From an uncultured Rikenella sp. (GTDB lineage: Bacteria > Bacteroidota > Bacteroidia > Bacteroidales > Rikenellaceae): a stretch of 53,923 nucleotides of DNA. Each line of letters starts with the position of its first letter. Positions within the stretch are counted from its first letter, which is position 1. This document shows positions 33,925-42,688 of this stretch, piece after piece. The position numbers and the translations under genes were made by a program. The stretch covers positions 1 through 53,923 of the forward strand of contig CAJTNK010000004.1 of NCBI GenBank assembly GCA_910577885.1, read 5' to 3'. Below the pieces are notes generated by a model. That model was not told the DNA's origin. It did not search any database and saw only the letters and a program-made list of their open reading frames with translations.

Positions 33925-34584
33925 ATGCCGCCCTACATCAATATTCACACCCACCGGCCGGAACCCGAGACCCTCAGCGTACAAAACGTCCGGTTGTCGG
34001 CCACAGCGACGCCACCGGCACAGGGATTTTTCTCGGCGGGGATTCACCCCTGGGACGCGGCACAGGCGCAGCCGGAGTGGTTGCAGCTCGTCGCGAACGA
34101 CTCGCCGCGGCTCCTGGCCGTCGGCGAGACGGGACTGGACCTACGGCCCGCCTTTGCGCCGCAACGGGTGCAAGAGGAGTGGTTCGAACGACAGATCGAG
34201 TGGGCGAATCGACTCCATAAACCGCTGATCGTCCACAACGTACATGCTACGGAGGCTTTACAACGGCTGCTCGGCGGACGAACAGCCGTTCCGACCATCC
34301 TGCACGGCTTTACGGGTGCACCCGAGACGGTGCGTCAGTGGATCCGCCGGGTCCCGGAGGTCCGATTCTCGTTCGGACCGACCACCGAAAAATCGCCCAA
34401 AACACAGGAAGCAGCACGATGGGTGGCTCGGGAGAGCCCCGAGCGGCTGTTTCTGGAGACGGACGACGATCCGCAAAGCCCGATCCGAACGATGTACGCC
34501 CGCTGCGGGGCATGGACCGGATGGGATATCGCGGAATTAAAGGAACTGATACTGTCGAATTTCAACGCATTAATCAAGCAATGA
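33925..34584 (+). CDS. TatD-family metal-dependent hydrolase
   Basis: A 219-residue TIM-barrel hydrolase of the TatD DNase family. Motifs are INIHTHRPE (about 5-13, metal ligands), FSAGIHPWDA, LAVGETGLDLR, LIVHNVHATEAL and the C-terminal LFLETDDDP. It is shorter than the E. coli enzyme (about 260). TatD proteins are linked to DNA repair and RNA quality control, but the substrate here is not known. Its stop overlaps the next gene start (ATGA), so tatD and tcdA are translationally coupled. The ATG follows a -7 element. Confidence 0.85.
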   Translation: MPPYINIHTHRPEPETLSVQNVRLSATATPPAQGFFSAGIHPWDAAQAQPEWLQLVANDSPRLLAVGETGLDLRPAFAPQRVQEEWFERQIEWANRLHKPLIVHNVHATEALQRLLGGRTAVPTILHGFTGAPETVRQWIRRVPEVRFSFGPTTEKSPKTQEAARWVARESPERLFLETDDDPQSPIRTMYARCGAWTGWDIAELKELILSNFNALIKQ

Positions 34585-35303
34585 ATAATTGGCGCGAACG
34601 GACGGAGTTGTTGTTGGGAACGGAAAAAGCCGAACGGCTCCGAGCGGCTCACGTTTTGGTGGTCGGTTTGGGAGGCGTGGGGGCCTATGCGGCCGAGATG
34701 ATCGCCCGGGCAGGGGTCGGTCGAATGACCCTCGTGGATGCGGACGCGGTCAGCATCAGCAACATCAACCGCCAACTCGTGGCCCTGCACTCGACGGTAG
34801 GACGGCCCAAAGCCGAGGTGCTGGCCGAGCGGCTGCGCGACATCGATCCGGAGATCGAACTCACTATAATTCAAGAATATATCAAAGACGAGGCCACCGA
34901 TACGCTGTTGGATCGGGAGCCTCGTTATGACTTTGTGGTCGACGCGATCGACACGCTCGCTCCGAAAGTCAACCTCATCAAAGGGTGTCTCGACCGCCGA
35001 ATCCCGCTGGTCAGCTCGATGGGCGCCGGAGCGAAGACAGACCCTACTCTACTGGAAATCAAAGATATCGGCAAGTCGCACCACTGCCCGCTGGCCCACA
35101 TGCTGCGCAAGCGGCTCCACAAGATGGGCATTCGGAACGGTTTTCCGGTGGTTTTTTCACCCGAGACGGTGCGCCCCGGCTCGATGATCCTCTGCGAAGA
35201 GGAGAACAAGAAATCGAACGTCGGAACGATTTCTTACATGCCTGCCGTGTTCGGTTGCGCGTGTGCGTCGGTGGCGGTTCGAACGCTCCTGGGAGAGATG
35301 TGA
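34581..35303 (+). CDS. tcdA: tRNA threonylcarbamoyladenosine dehydratase, ThiF/HesA fold
   Basis: TcdA (CsdL) uses ATP to cyclise t6A at position 37 of tRNA to ct6A. The 240-residue protein belongs to the E1-like ThiF family: ATP site GLGGVG (29-34), acidic VDADAVSISNINRQL (about 53-67), and KVNLIKGCLDRRIPLVSSMG, with the RKRLHKMGI block typical of TcdA. Other ThiF proteins are the main alternative. The ATG at 34581 overlaps the tatD stop by 4 nt. A longer frame begins upstream but has no supported start. Confidence 0.88.
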   Translation: MNNWRERTELLLGTEKAERLRAAHVLVVGLGGVGAYAAEMIARAGVGRMTLVDADAVSISNINRQLVALHSTVGRPKAEVLAERLRDIDPEIELTIIQEYIKDEATDTLLDREPRYDFVVDAIDTLAPKVNLIKGCLDRRIPLVSSMGAGAKTDPTLLEIKDIGKSHHCPLAHMLRKRLHKMGIRNGFPVVFSPETVRPGSMILCEEENKKSNVGTISYMPAVFGCACASVAVRTLLGEM

Positions 35304-35317
35304 CAAGCCTCTGCCCG

Positions 35318-36127
35318 TCAACGCATCCCCTGCATCAGGTAAGCCTCGATCCAGCCGACCGACGTGCAATCTTTCAGCAACACTCGTTTCTCTTCATCCA
35401 ACAGATAGAGCGACGGAATGGCCCGCAAGTCATAGAGTTCCTCACGGCGCATGGCCAGTGTGGCGTCATACCCGTTGATCCACCCATCGGCCTGGCCGGG
35501 TGTCTCTTTCAGATGCTTCCGCCAGGCCGTGAGGTCCTTGTCCGGATAGATGGCCACGATGCGCAACAGTCCGTTCGTGAGCGCCTGGCCGATCACCGGC
35601 GAAGCCTTCAGATCGGCCAGGATCTCCTCGCACGCATGACAATCCGGGTTGTTGATATAGACCAGCGTCCGCGGCGCCGCCACCTCGTACAACCTCCCGC
35701 TGCGCCCGTCGGCCAACGTGTAGGCAAAATCGGCCGCCGGCTGTCCGACCCGATTTTTCCGCGCCATGGCCAACCGGTAAGCCGGCCGGATCTTTTCGGT
35801 CGTATCGTAAAACGGCGATGCGATAACGGCCTCCAACAAAGGAATATACAACTCGTCGTTCCGCAACGGCGAGTTGGGGTCCGACAGGGGCGGTGTCAGG
35901 AAATCCTGCAACTGACGGAACGCCACACTATCCTCGGCATAGAAACCGATCAACGTATCCAACACCTTCCGCGACGAATCGACCGGCACGGCGGTCGCCA
36001 GATTCAAGAACGTGCGAAACTTGGCCTCCCGCTGCCAGGGCTTTTCGGGTCCCGGCTGCTGCCCCGCGCCGCCGCAGGCCGCCAGCAAGGTCCCTACCCC
36101 CACCCACCAAAGTTGTTTCAGATTCAT
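35318..36127 (-). CDS. DUF5106/thioredoxin-like lipoprotein
   Basis: A 269-residue lipoprotein with lipobox TLLAAC-GGAG (cysteine at about 18). An N-terminal helical region (about 35-130) resembles DUF5106. It is followed by a thioredoxin-like domain (about 130-269) with LVYINNPDCHACEEILADLK, where CHAC is the CXXC redox motif, and SLYLLDEEKRVLLKD. It probably works on thiols or transport in the envelope. The gene ends 14 bp from tcdA, facing it. The -7 element at 36150-36157 lies just upstream of the start. Confidence 0.78.
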   Translation of the reverse strand: MNLKQLWWVGVGTLLAACGGAGQQPGPEKPWQREAKFRTFLNLATAVPVDSSRKVLDTLIGFYAEDSVAFRQLQDFLTPPLSDPNSPLRNDELYIPLLEAVIASPFYDTTEKIRPAYRLAMARKNRVGQPAADFAYTLADGRSGRLYEVAAPRTLVYINNPDCHACEEILADLKASPVIGQALTNGLLRIVAIYPDKDLTAWRKHLKETPGQADGWINGYDATLAMRREELYDLRAIPSLYLLDEEKRVLLKDCTSVGWIEAYLMQGMR

Positions 36128-36149
36128 AATCCTCCCGAGATTGATTACT

Positions 36150-36157
36150 CAAATATA
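36150..36157 (-). promoter_or_regulatory. -7 element for the thioredoxin-like lipoprotein
   Basis: On the minus strand this reads TATATTTG, which fits TAnnTTTG, and it lies 22 nt before the ATG. A -33 TTTG was not found. Confidence 0.5.
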
Positions 36158-36265
36158 CGCATCTATTCCGAAAATGCCGCCCATCGCCCCGCGAAAAAAG
36201 AGGGCAAAAAACAATGCTCGGCTCATTCATAACCCTCCCACGCCTCGTTTTCGTATCCCCCACAC

Positions 36266-36303
36266 AAAAACAGCCCCGCCCCGGTGCACCGGGGGCGGGG
36301 CTG
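36266..36303 (-). terminator. Terminator at the end of the fimbrial locus
   Basis: A very GC-rich stem of about 16 bp (arms 36271-36286 and 36287-36303, one bulge) on the minus strand is followed by TTTTT. It lies 26 nt after the last fimbrial gene and closes the locus. Confidence 0.88.
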
Positions 36304-36328
36304 CGATGCTCACCGCCTCGATTTCCGA

Positions 36329-38782
36329 CTACTCCCGCACACAGCGGACCGAATGGGCGTGGGCATGGGAGTGGGGATCGGCCGTTCGGATCTCGGTGAC
36401 CTCGAACGCTAGCACGATCAATCTTGCGGCATCCGATGGGTCCGGCGTTGTTGTCGCCTGACAGGTCCAGGGCTGAAAAACCCCGGTTTCGAAATAGCGT
36501 CGGCGCACGAAAGGATACCAGGCCGCGCCGCCGTGCACTCCGGGCGACAACCAACGACGCCCGCCGTTCGAGTCCGTGGTGTCGCGCCCCACCCACGTGC
36601 TATTGTCGATCGAGAACCCACTCCACGGGTTCGTCTTCTCCTCCGTGCCGCTGCGCGGCACCCGCCAGCCCTCCGGACAGGGGTCGAACAGGGTCTTGAG
36701 ATCGTCCTGCCACAGATCTATACCGCGCGGAATGGTCCAGTCGCCGTTGGAACCCGGTCTCGAACCGTAGAACGTCCCGGGATTGCGAAGGGCGGAAAAA
36801 ATGGTGTTTCCCAAACCCACGGCGTTCACTTTCCGAACCCCCAGGTCGCCCTTGCCCGTGTTCCCGGCAGCCGTCCCGTCCGTCGTGTTATAAGCCGTCC
36901 AACCGGTAATCGTGCGGGATTCCGTGTCGTTATTATACGTCGGCACGTAGAACGTCTTCCCATTCTCACTCGAACCGTCGCGGCTGCCCACAAACGGGTC
37001 TTTCCGGCCCCACTGATACAGAAGCCCGTACGACGCCACGCCCGGCGAAGCCGACATCGCACCCAGGTTCCGGTCCATGATCGGGTGTTTGACGCCGCCC
37101 GAGATAGCCTCCGTACCCGGATCGTTGTTCAACCACCCCACATAGGTATGAACGGCCGCCTTTCCGTCGTTCCCCGTGCCCGCCACCGAGGAGCCCGGAA
37201 CAACGCCCGGTTCCCGCGAACTGTTCCCGTCTCCCGGCTGGTAGGAGGTCACCCACAGGTGCCACGTCCAGGCCGTCTGGTTGTCCCACGCCGAACCGTC
37301 GGCTTTCCGGGCCCGGCGCAACCGAATCACACAGTTCCCGGCTCCCGCTCCGCTCGCCTTGACCCGGATCACATCCCGGCGATTCGTAATGATCGGATTT
37401 TCAATCGTCACCAACGGCCGACCGCCATTCTTTTCGTCCTGCCAGGCGATCTCCGCAATCCAAACCCGCCTGTCCGCCACCTCGGGCAGCGAGTCTGCCG
37501 GGTCGTAGACCGGCGACGCGACCACCCACTTCGCATCCGACGGCCCGTTATAACCGGCCTGAGCCTCCACCCCGCCGTCATAGGTCGTTCCGTTCGTCAA
37601 CCCGCACAGAGCCGCCACGGCCGGCGTGTAGATTTCGTTGGCCCGCTTCACCGGAACGTACGTCACGGCCGAACTCCCCGGAACCAACATATAGCAATTG
37701 GAGACCGGTGCCTCGACCGTCGTGACCTCCACCCGGTGATCGCCCGCCACCTCGAAATCGTTCACCGTACAGGTGATCGTATAGATCTTGTTGCGCTCGA
37801 TGTTGAAATTATTGGTCATGTTCGCCCCCAGGTAGACCCGCATCGTCGCCACCTTTTTGGCTCCGACGGCCACCCGTTCGGCCTGAATTTCCACATAGGT
37901 GGCATAGTCGCCCTGAGCCGCTGCGGGCACCTTCTTCAAAGGATCGCTGTTGGTGATCGTCCCCCGGACGTTGTCCGGCAGGAACCAGCTCTGCTGATCC
38001 GTGACCTTCGTGCCCGTTACGGCCGCCAACGACTCGAAGTTGGCGGCCACGGATTCCGGATAGGTGGCTGTCCCGGCCGCTGGGAGAGCGAAACAGAGGT
38101 TTTTCGGCTTATTGACCAACCGCACCGACGTGATGGTGTACCGTTCGGCCGCCGTGGAGTTGGTGCCGAGCCTGGCCGTGAAAAGCACCTGAGCCACAAT
38201 GCGTTTGAGGGTAATGCCGGTCCGCGAGAGGAACTTGCCGTTGGAGTATATGTCGGCCGTGACCTCGTCGCTGCAAAGCGGAATCCCGGTCGAAGCAGCC
38301 ATCGCCGGAGCGCTCCCCAGCGTGGCGGTCAGCTTGCGGAAGTCGTCCAGCGTCTTTCCGGCCAACGCCGTCGAGAAGTCCGTGGCGTCGTTCATCGCCG
38401 CCACCACGTAGATCCGCTGCGACTTACCGCCCCGCAACACAGGTTTCAGGGTCGTCCCCACGGCCAGCGACGGCGTCTTGTGGGCCGTCACGAAACTCCC
38501 CGCCGCGTCGAACTGCACTACCCATACGTTGGTCAAGGCCAGCGAAGCTTTCGTCTCCGCCGGCGCAACCGCCTCCGGTGCCGAAAAAACAACCTCCAAC
38601 GCCTCGCTCCGATAAACTTTGGTCTGTTGCAGCTCCCCGACACCCGCCGGGGTAGCCGCTTCGACCTTAAAACCCAGTTCGACCTGAACCGGATCGCCCG
38701 TGCCTCCGAATCCTTCGTCGATTCGCTTGGTGCAGGATGCCAGCAGAAGGAATGCCGAACATAATGCAATCGATGTTTTCAT
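36329..38782 (-). CDS. Large lipoprotein, fimbrillin-like with FISUMP-like C-terminal domain
   Basis: An 817-residue exported lipoprotein (lipobox FLLLASC-TK). The N-terminal ~550 residues resemble fimbrillin/DUF4906-type proteins, with repeated beta-strand segments such as NVWVVQFDAAGSFVTAHKTP. From about residue 568 a FISUMP-like domain begins: IMDRNLGAMSAS, GLLYQWGRKDPFVG, LFDPCPEGWRVP and final SVRCVRE. It is a plausible tip adhesin. Its C-terminal part is closely similar to the gene upstream, suggesting duplication. The ATG at 38782 follows an A-rich leader. An upstream extension to 39112 overlaps the neighbour and was rejected. It is the last gene of the locus. Confidence 0.75.
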   Translation of the reverse strand: MKTSIALCSAFLLLASCTKRIDEGFGGTGDPVQVELGFKVEAATPAGVGELQQTKVYRSEALEVVFSAPEAVAPAETKASLALTNVWVVQFDAAGSFVTAHKTPSLAVGTTLKPVLRGGKSQRIYVVAAMNDATDFSTALAGKTLDDFRKLTATLGSAPAMAASTGIPLCSDEVTADIYSNGKFLSRTGITLKRIVAQVLFTARLGTNSTAAERYTITSVRLVNKPKNLCFALPAAGTATYPESVAANFESLAAVTGTKVTDQQSWFLPDNVRGTITNSDPLKKVPAAAQGDYATYVEIQAERVAVGAKKVATMRVYLGANMTNNFNIERNKIYTITCTVNDFEVAGDHRVEVTTVEAPVSNCYMLVPGSSAVTYVPVKRANEIYTPAVAALCGLTNGTTYDGGVEAQAGYNGPSDAKWVVASPVYDPADSLPEVADRRVWIAEIAWQDEKNGGRPLVTIENPIITNRRDVIRVKASGAGAGNCVIRLRRARKADGSAWDNQTAWTWHLWVTSYQPGDGNSSREPGVVPGSSVAGTGNDGKAAVHTYVGWLNNDPGTEAISGGVKHPIMDRNLGAMSASPGVASYGLLYQWGRKDPFVGSRDGSSENGKTFYVPTYNNDTESRTITGWTAYNTTDGTAAGNTGKGDLGVRKVNAVGLGNTIFSALRNPGTFYGSRPGSNGDWTIPRGIDLWQDDLKTLFDPCPEGWRVPRSGTEEKTNPWSGFSIDNSTWVGRDTTDSNGGRRWLSPGVHGGAAWYPFVRRRYFETGVFQPWTCQATTTPDPSDAARLIVLAFEVTEIRTADPHSHAHAHSVRCVRE

Positions 38783-38843
38783 ACTTTTTTTTGTTGTTGT
38801 GTTTTTTCCCTGTTTTTTCCCGGTCTCCGTTTCCGCCACCGCT

Positions 38844-40994
38844 CTACTCCCGTACACACCGAACGGCATACCCGTTGGCCTGTCCGGCCGCTCCGGGCAG
38901 CTGCACCGGATTCGAAACGATCCACGCCACCGCTTCGTCCGCTCCGACTGCCGTTGACGACCAGTGTCCGCCCCGCACCGCTCCGTCCGCCACCGCGCCC
39001 GTCGTCGCCCGGCGGTATCCCTGTGCCGGATACCAGGCCGGTCCGGCCAGTACGATATTCCACAGCTGAACGCCCGCATGGCTGCTCCCGTGGGTCTCCT
39101 CCCACATCGCATCGGCGGTCGTCATCTGTTCCCACACCGCCCGGCGGGGAACCCGCCAACCCACGGGACACGGGTCGAAGAGGGTCTTCGTCTCGTCCCG
39201 CCACAGCCCGTCGCTCTGAGTCGTCCAACTCCGGGCCGCGCCGCTCACGTAGAAAGTCATCGGATCGGTCACCGACCGATAGATATTAACGCCCGTCCCG
39301 GCCGCCGCTTTCGTCCAGTCGGCCTCCGTAGCGGCCCGGAAACCGCCGCTCCCATCGGGCACATACCAGCTCCGCGCCGCCGGACCGCTCCCGGCGGCTC
39401 CGACAAACGGATCCTTGCGCCCCCACTGGTAGAGCAGCCCCCAGGAACCGCTCCCGTACGGCCCTGCCGTCAGAGCTCCCAGGTTACGATCCATGATGAA
39501 ACGTCCGTTGTCCCGCATCCAGCCGCCGTACTGGTGGACCTCGCCGACCGGCAGGTCGCCGGCATAGTCCACCGGCTCGTAGTCGGTGATCCACAGGTGC
39601 CAGCTCCAGGCCAACACCCCGGTGGTCCGGTTCCGCAACCCCACGACACAGTTTCCGGCCACACCCGTGGGCCGCAACCGAATCTCGTCGTAGCGGGTGC
39701 GCACCTCGCCTTGGGTGATCTCCACCATCCGCGCGGCGTTGTCCTGCCACAGCACCTCGGCTTCCCAGAGCCGATCGGCCGCCGCAGCCTCCGGCAGCGA
39801 ATCTTTCTGTCGATAACCGGCCTCTGCCAACAGCCCGTAACGATCGCAAAAAGCATCCCGAAAGACCTCGTTCGCCCGCAGAACCGGAATGCGCACCTCC
39901 TGGTCCGTAGCCCGAGGATGAACCAGGTAACAGTTCGACGAGCGATTTCCGCCCATCGCCACCTCGCCCGTCTCGCTCTCCACTGCCTCGTCCTCCACGG
40001 CCAACTCGCCGCCACCGGCGGTGGCCGAGATACGCAGGTCCACGGTATTCGCCCCGCGGATGACGGCCTCTACCCGGTAGACCGTATTCCGATTCAGGTT
40101 GTAGTCTTTGACCGGGTCAGCCCCCAGGTAGAGGCGATAGGTCAACTCCAGCTTCTGCCCCTCTTTCGTGTAGTCGCCGACCAGCTCCAGGTAGGTGGCC
40201 CGTTCGCCGCCCGCGGCCAACGCCTCCGCGGTCTTTCGAGAGGCCGTTTCCGCCGTCCCCACACCCCGCTTGTTTTCAGGCACATACCATGTCTGAAAGC
40301 CCGGCCGATCAGCCGTCGGCTGGACTGCAACCTGTACTGCGGGGTAGTCTCCGAAGGGCTCCGTGACCGACGGGTAAATCCCCGTCGGCTCGGCATAGGC
40401 CATCACCTGCGGCACGTTACGCAACCGAACGGTTTTCAGCACAAAGGAGACATGCCGATCGGCCGCGTCCGGGATATCGACCCAGTAGGTCAACTCGATC
40501 TTGGCCACCGCCCGTTTCATCACCACCGCAGCCTGCGTTTTTCCGGCGGCCACCACCCCGCAGTACTCGCCGTACATCACCACGGCATTCCCGGCCGTCA
40601 AGGCCGCCTCGTCCGCCACCGACCGGGTCAACGCCCGACACTGGTCCAACGTCCCGGTAAAACCGTTGAACGGAGCGCCGTCCGGCACATGGGCCACGAA
40701 AACGACGGTCTGCCCCGTACCGGCGGCCAAATCCAACGCAATCCGGTTGTCCGCCACAGGCCCCGCCTTGTACGCATACTTCACGAAATCGCCCGCCGCA
40801 TCGAACTGCAGGACGGCGATATCAGCCATCGTATTCTCCTGCGTCCGATCGAGTTTGGTCCGTCTCATGTCGAACGAACCGGGATGCAGCTCAAAAACGG
40901 TCCACCCCGCTCCGGCCGACGGTTCTACGGCGGCGTTCCGCTTACAGGAACCCACCGCGACGGCCACCAATAGGAATAAAATGATTTGTTTCAT
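38844..40994 (-). CDS. Paralogous large lipoprotein with FISUMP-like C-terminal domain
   Basis: A 716-residue lipoprotein (lipobox AVAVGSC-KR) with the same order as the gene after it: fimbrillin/DUF4906-like strands such as IAVLQFDAAGDFVKYAYK (about 63-80), a middle region with NCYLVHPRATDQEVRIPVLR, and a FISUMP-like C-terminus (about 498-716) with IMDRNLGALTAG, LLYQWGRKDPFVG, LFDPCPVGWRVP and YAVRCVRE. The two proteins differ mostly in their N-terminal halves, so they may recognise different ligands. It lies 62 nt before the next gene and 83 nt after the fimbrillin-like lipoprotein. Confidence 0.75.
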   Translation of the reverse strand: MKQIILFLLVAVAVGSCKRNAAVEPSAGAGWTVFELHPGSFDMRRTKLDRTQENTMADIAVLQFDAAGDFVKYAYKAGPVADNRIALDLAAGTGQTVVFVAHVPDGAPFNGFTGTLDQCRALTRSVADEAALTAGNAVVMYGEYCGVVAAGKTQAAVVMKRAVAKIELTYWVDIPDAADRHVSFVLKTVRLRNVPQVMAYAEPTGIYPSVTEPFGDYPAVQVAVQPTADRPGFQTWYVPENKRGVGTAETASRKTAEALAAGGERATYLELVGDYTKEGQKLELTYRLYLGADPVKDYNLNRNTVYRVEAVIRGANTVDLRISATAGGGELAVEDEAVESETGEVAMGGNRSSNCYLVHPRATDQEVRIPVLRANEVFRDAFCDRYGLLAEAGYRQKDSLPEAAAADRLWEAEVLWQDNAARMVEITQGEVRTRYDEIRLRPTGVAGNCVVGLRNRTTGVLAWSWHLWITDYEPVDYAGDLPVGEVHQYGGWMRDNGRFIMDRNLGALTAGPYGSGSWGLLYQWGRKDPFVGAAGSGPAARSWYVPDGSGGFRAATEADWTKAAAGTGVNIYRSVTDPMTFYVSGAARSWTTQSDGLWRDETKTLFDPCPVGWRVPRRAVWEQMTTADAMWEETHGSSHAGVQLWNIVLAGPAWYPAQGYRRATTGAVADGAVRGGHWSSTAVGADEAVAWIVSNPVQLPGAAGQANGYAVRCVRE

Positions 40995-41076
40995 ACCCTG
41001 ATTTATGATCTGTCCGAAAAAAAGAGTACGGGCCGGCGCCGAACGGTGAAAATCCGGCCCGCACGAGACTGTTTCC

Positions 41077-42150
41077 CTAAAACGGCACCACCCCTTCGTC
41101 TCCGAGACCAGTGCTCCACCCGGCCTCGGTCCACTCGCCGAGTACGATGCCGTTCGACGGATCGCCCCCCACTTCCAGGTCTGTCAGCACGTTGCGAGTC
41201 CACGGCAGCAATTCGAAAAGGGTCAGCACAGCCCCGCCGTCTTTCACCAGCACGTCGAAACGATACCGGTGGCCCGGACGCAACTCCATGGCACTGAGGG
41301 TCGTGGTGTAAGTTTTGTAGAGCGCGTCGTTGATACGAACATGGAAGGTCAACCGAAGGTCATCCCCGCCCAGGGCGTTCGGCTCGCGCGCCAGGACGGT
41401 GTCCAGAACAGCCGTCGTGTATTCGTTGATGGGTGTGAAACGCGAACCGGGAATCTCAGAAACGCCACTGTAGGCACTCCCGGAGACGGCTATCTCGCCG
41501 CCGAGCGTATAAGAGGCCGGAGAGGCGGCCAGTTTTTCGACCTTCACTCCCTGCTCCTGCATCGCGACGGAGTATACCGTATTGGCATCGGCCTTGCGCC
41601 GCACGGTAAAGTGCAGCTGAGCCGCCTTGTGGGTGAAGAGCAGATCGACATAGGTGCGTCGGCCGGCCACACGCTGCGACACGGGGGCGGTGGCGATGAA
41701 ATCGGTACCGTGCCCGACCGAAAGAGTCGGCCGGGCGGTCATCTCGAGGGCCGGCGCATAGGCGTAGAAGTCATACTCTCCGCCGACCAGTTCCAACGGG
41801 CCGGCCGTCGGAACTGTCACAACCCCTGCCGCATCGGTCTCGCAAGGCAAGAACGATCCGTCGCTGTGGATGCGATAGGTTTTTTCGGTCACATAACGGT
41901 CTCTGCCCGGATCGGGAGCCGTTGCCGCACGTTGGTAGACGAGTACGCGTACGGTGGTACCTTCTGTAAGATTGATGGTTGTTGTTTTGGAGGCTGCTTG
42001 TTGCAGGTCGAACCCTGCGACAGAGAAATCTACGGGACACTTGTCAAACGGTTGTCCCTGCGCGCCTGTTTCGTCGAACGAGCGGTCGTGTGTGCAGCTC
42101 CAAATGCCGAACATGCTGACGGACAGCAATACAGCAAAGAAACGCTTCAT
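41077..42150 (-). CDS. Fimbrillin-family lipoprotein, first gene of the second unit
   Basis: A 357-residue lipoprotein (lipobox FGIWSC-TH). Predicted strand-rich, with RVLVYQRAATAPDPGRDRYV and LLFTHKAAQLHFTVRRKADA (about 169-188), the latter being the fimbrillin block before the second half. The C-terminus LFELLPWTRNVLTDLEVGG has the tryptophan motif that ends many fimbrillin-A-clan (BF2992-like) proteins. It follows a terminator and a 538-nt spacer and is followed by two FISUMP-like proteins, so it may start a separate message. A shaft or anchor role is possible. Confidence 0.68.
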   Translation of the reverse strand: MKRFFAVLLSVSMFGIWSCTHDRSFDETGAQGQPFDKCPVDFSVAGFDLQQAASKTTTINLTEGTTVRVLVYQRAATAPDPGRDRYVTEKTYRIHSDGSFLPCETDAAGVVTVPTAGPLELVGGEYDFYAYAPALEMTARPTLSVGHGTDFIATAPVSQRVAGRRTYVDLLFTHKAAQLHFTVRRKADANTVYSVAMQEQGVKVEKLAASPASYTLGGEIAVSGSAYSGVSEIPGSRFTPINEYTTAVLDTVLAREPNALGGDDLRLTFHVRINDALYKTYTTTLSAMELRPGHRYRFDVLVKDGGAVLTLFELLPWTRNVLTDLEVGGDPSNGIVLGEWTEAGWSTGLGDEGVVPF

Positions 42151-42492
42151 AATGCCTGGCTTAATTTAGGGTTTGGTGCGCCGGATCAGTCGAAGGAAGA
42201 CCTATGTTTGGCACACTTTATGCAGTATGTCTATGCAGAAAAGGTCGATAATCCGTCTGCGGTCGCTCATTGAAGGAAAATGGCAGACCCGACGCATTAA
42301 AAACCTCGGTTTGTCAAAAGTTTGTTTGTTTTGTTGTTTGTTTCGTTCGAACGGTATGTCTTTGCCGATTAAGCGGCCTTTTCTCGAGGAGAAGAGGGAG
42401 TGCGAAATCGCAAGGATATGCCGTTTTTTACGTATTTTCTCTCTCGTCGGCCGGTTCCCCTCCTCGCCACGAGGCGAAGAGAATCTCCCGGA

Positions 42493-42500
42493 CAAAAATA
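42493..42500 (-). promoter_or_regulatory. Possible -7 element for the second fimbrial unit
   Basis: On the minus strand this reads TATTTTTG, a match to TAnnTTTG, directly after the terminator. It would give a leader of about 340 nt before the gene starting at 42150. No -33 element is visible. Confidence 0.35.
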
Positions 42501-42501
42501 C

Positions 42502-42551
42502 GAAAAAAACCGGAGGCGTCGTCCCCTACACGAAGCTTTCGCCCCGGTTTT
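42502..42551 (-). terminator. Terminator after the first fimbrillin set
   Basis: On the minus strand AAAACCGG-GGCG pairs with CGCC-CCGGTTTT (12 bp with a bulged T), and the 3' arm runs into TTTTTTT (42503-42509). It lies about 140 nt past the end of the fimbrillin ending at 42689. Confidence 0.7.
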
Positions 42552-42688
42552 CCATCCATTCCGGCTCGAAGGAGCCGTTTATCAGCATTTCCACTCGGAA
42601 CCAAAAGAGACTCTCGGCGGTATACATAATTACGCGTCGGCTATATTTATGCAAAACCTTTGAATACACCAAAGGCCGTACAAAGAAA

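Larger units (their letters stand above)
42151..42688. other. Long spacer splitting the fimbrial locus
   Basis: This 538-nt stretch has no gene I can support. It holds a minus-strand terminator (42502-42551) and a possible minus-strand -7 element (42493-42500). It also has a run of T-rich, repetitive GTTTGTTTGTTTTGTTGTTT-like sequence around 42318-42344, whose minus strand is an A/C-rich leader. A hairpin-rich region around 42380-42480 (such as CTCCTCGCCACGAGGCGAAG) has unknown meaning. Confidence 0.55.

Noticed and set aside
38783..39112. Upstream extension of the 36329-38782 gene by 110 residues
   Set aside because: The extension overlaps the 3' part of the upstream gene in another frame, while the ATG at 38782 gives a clean lipoprotein signal peptide.
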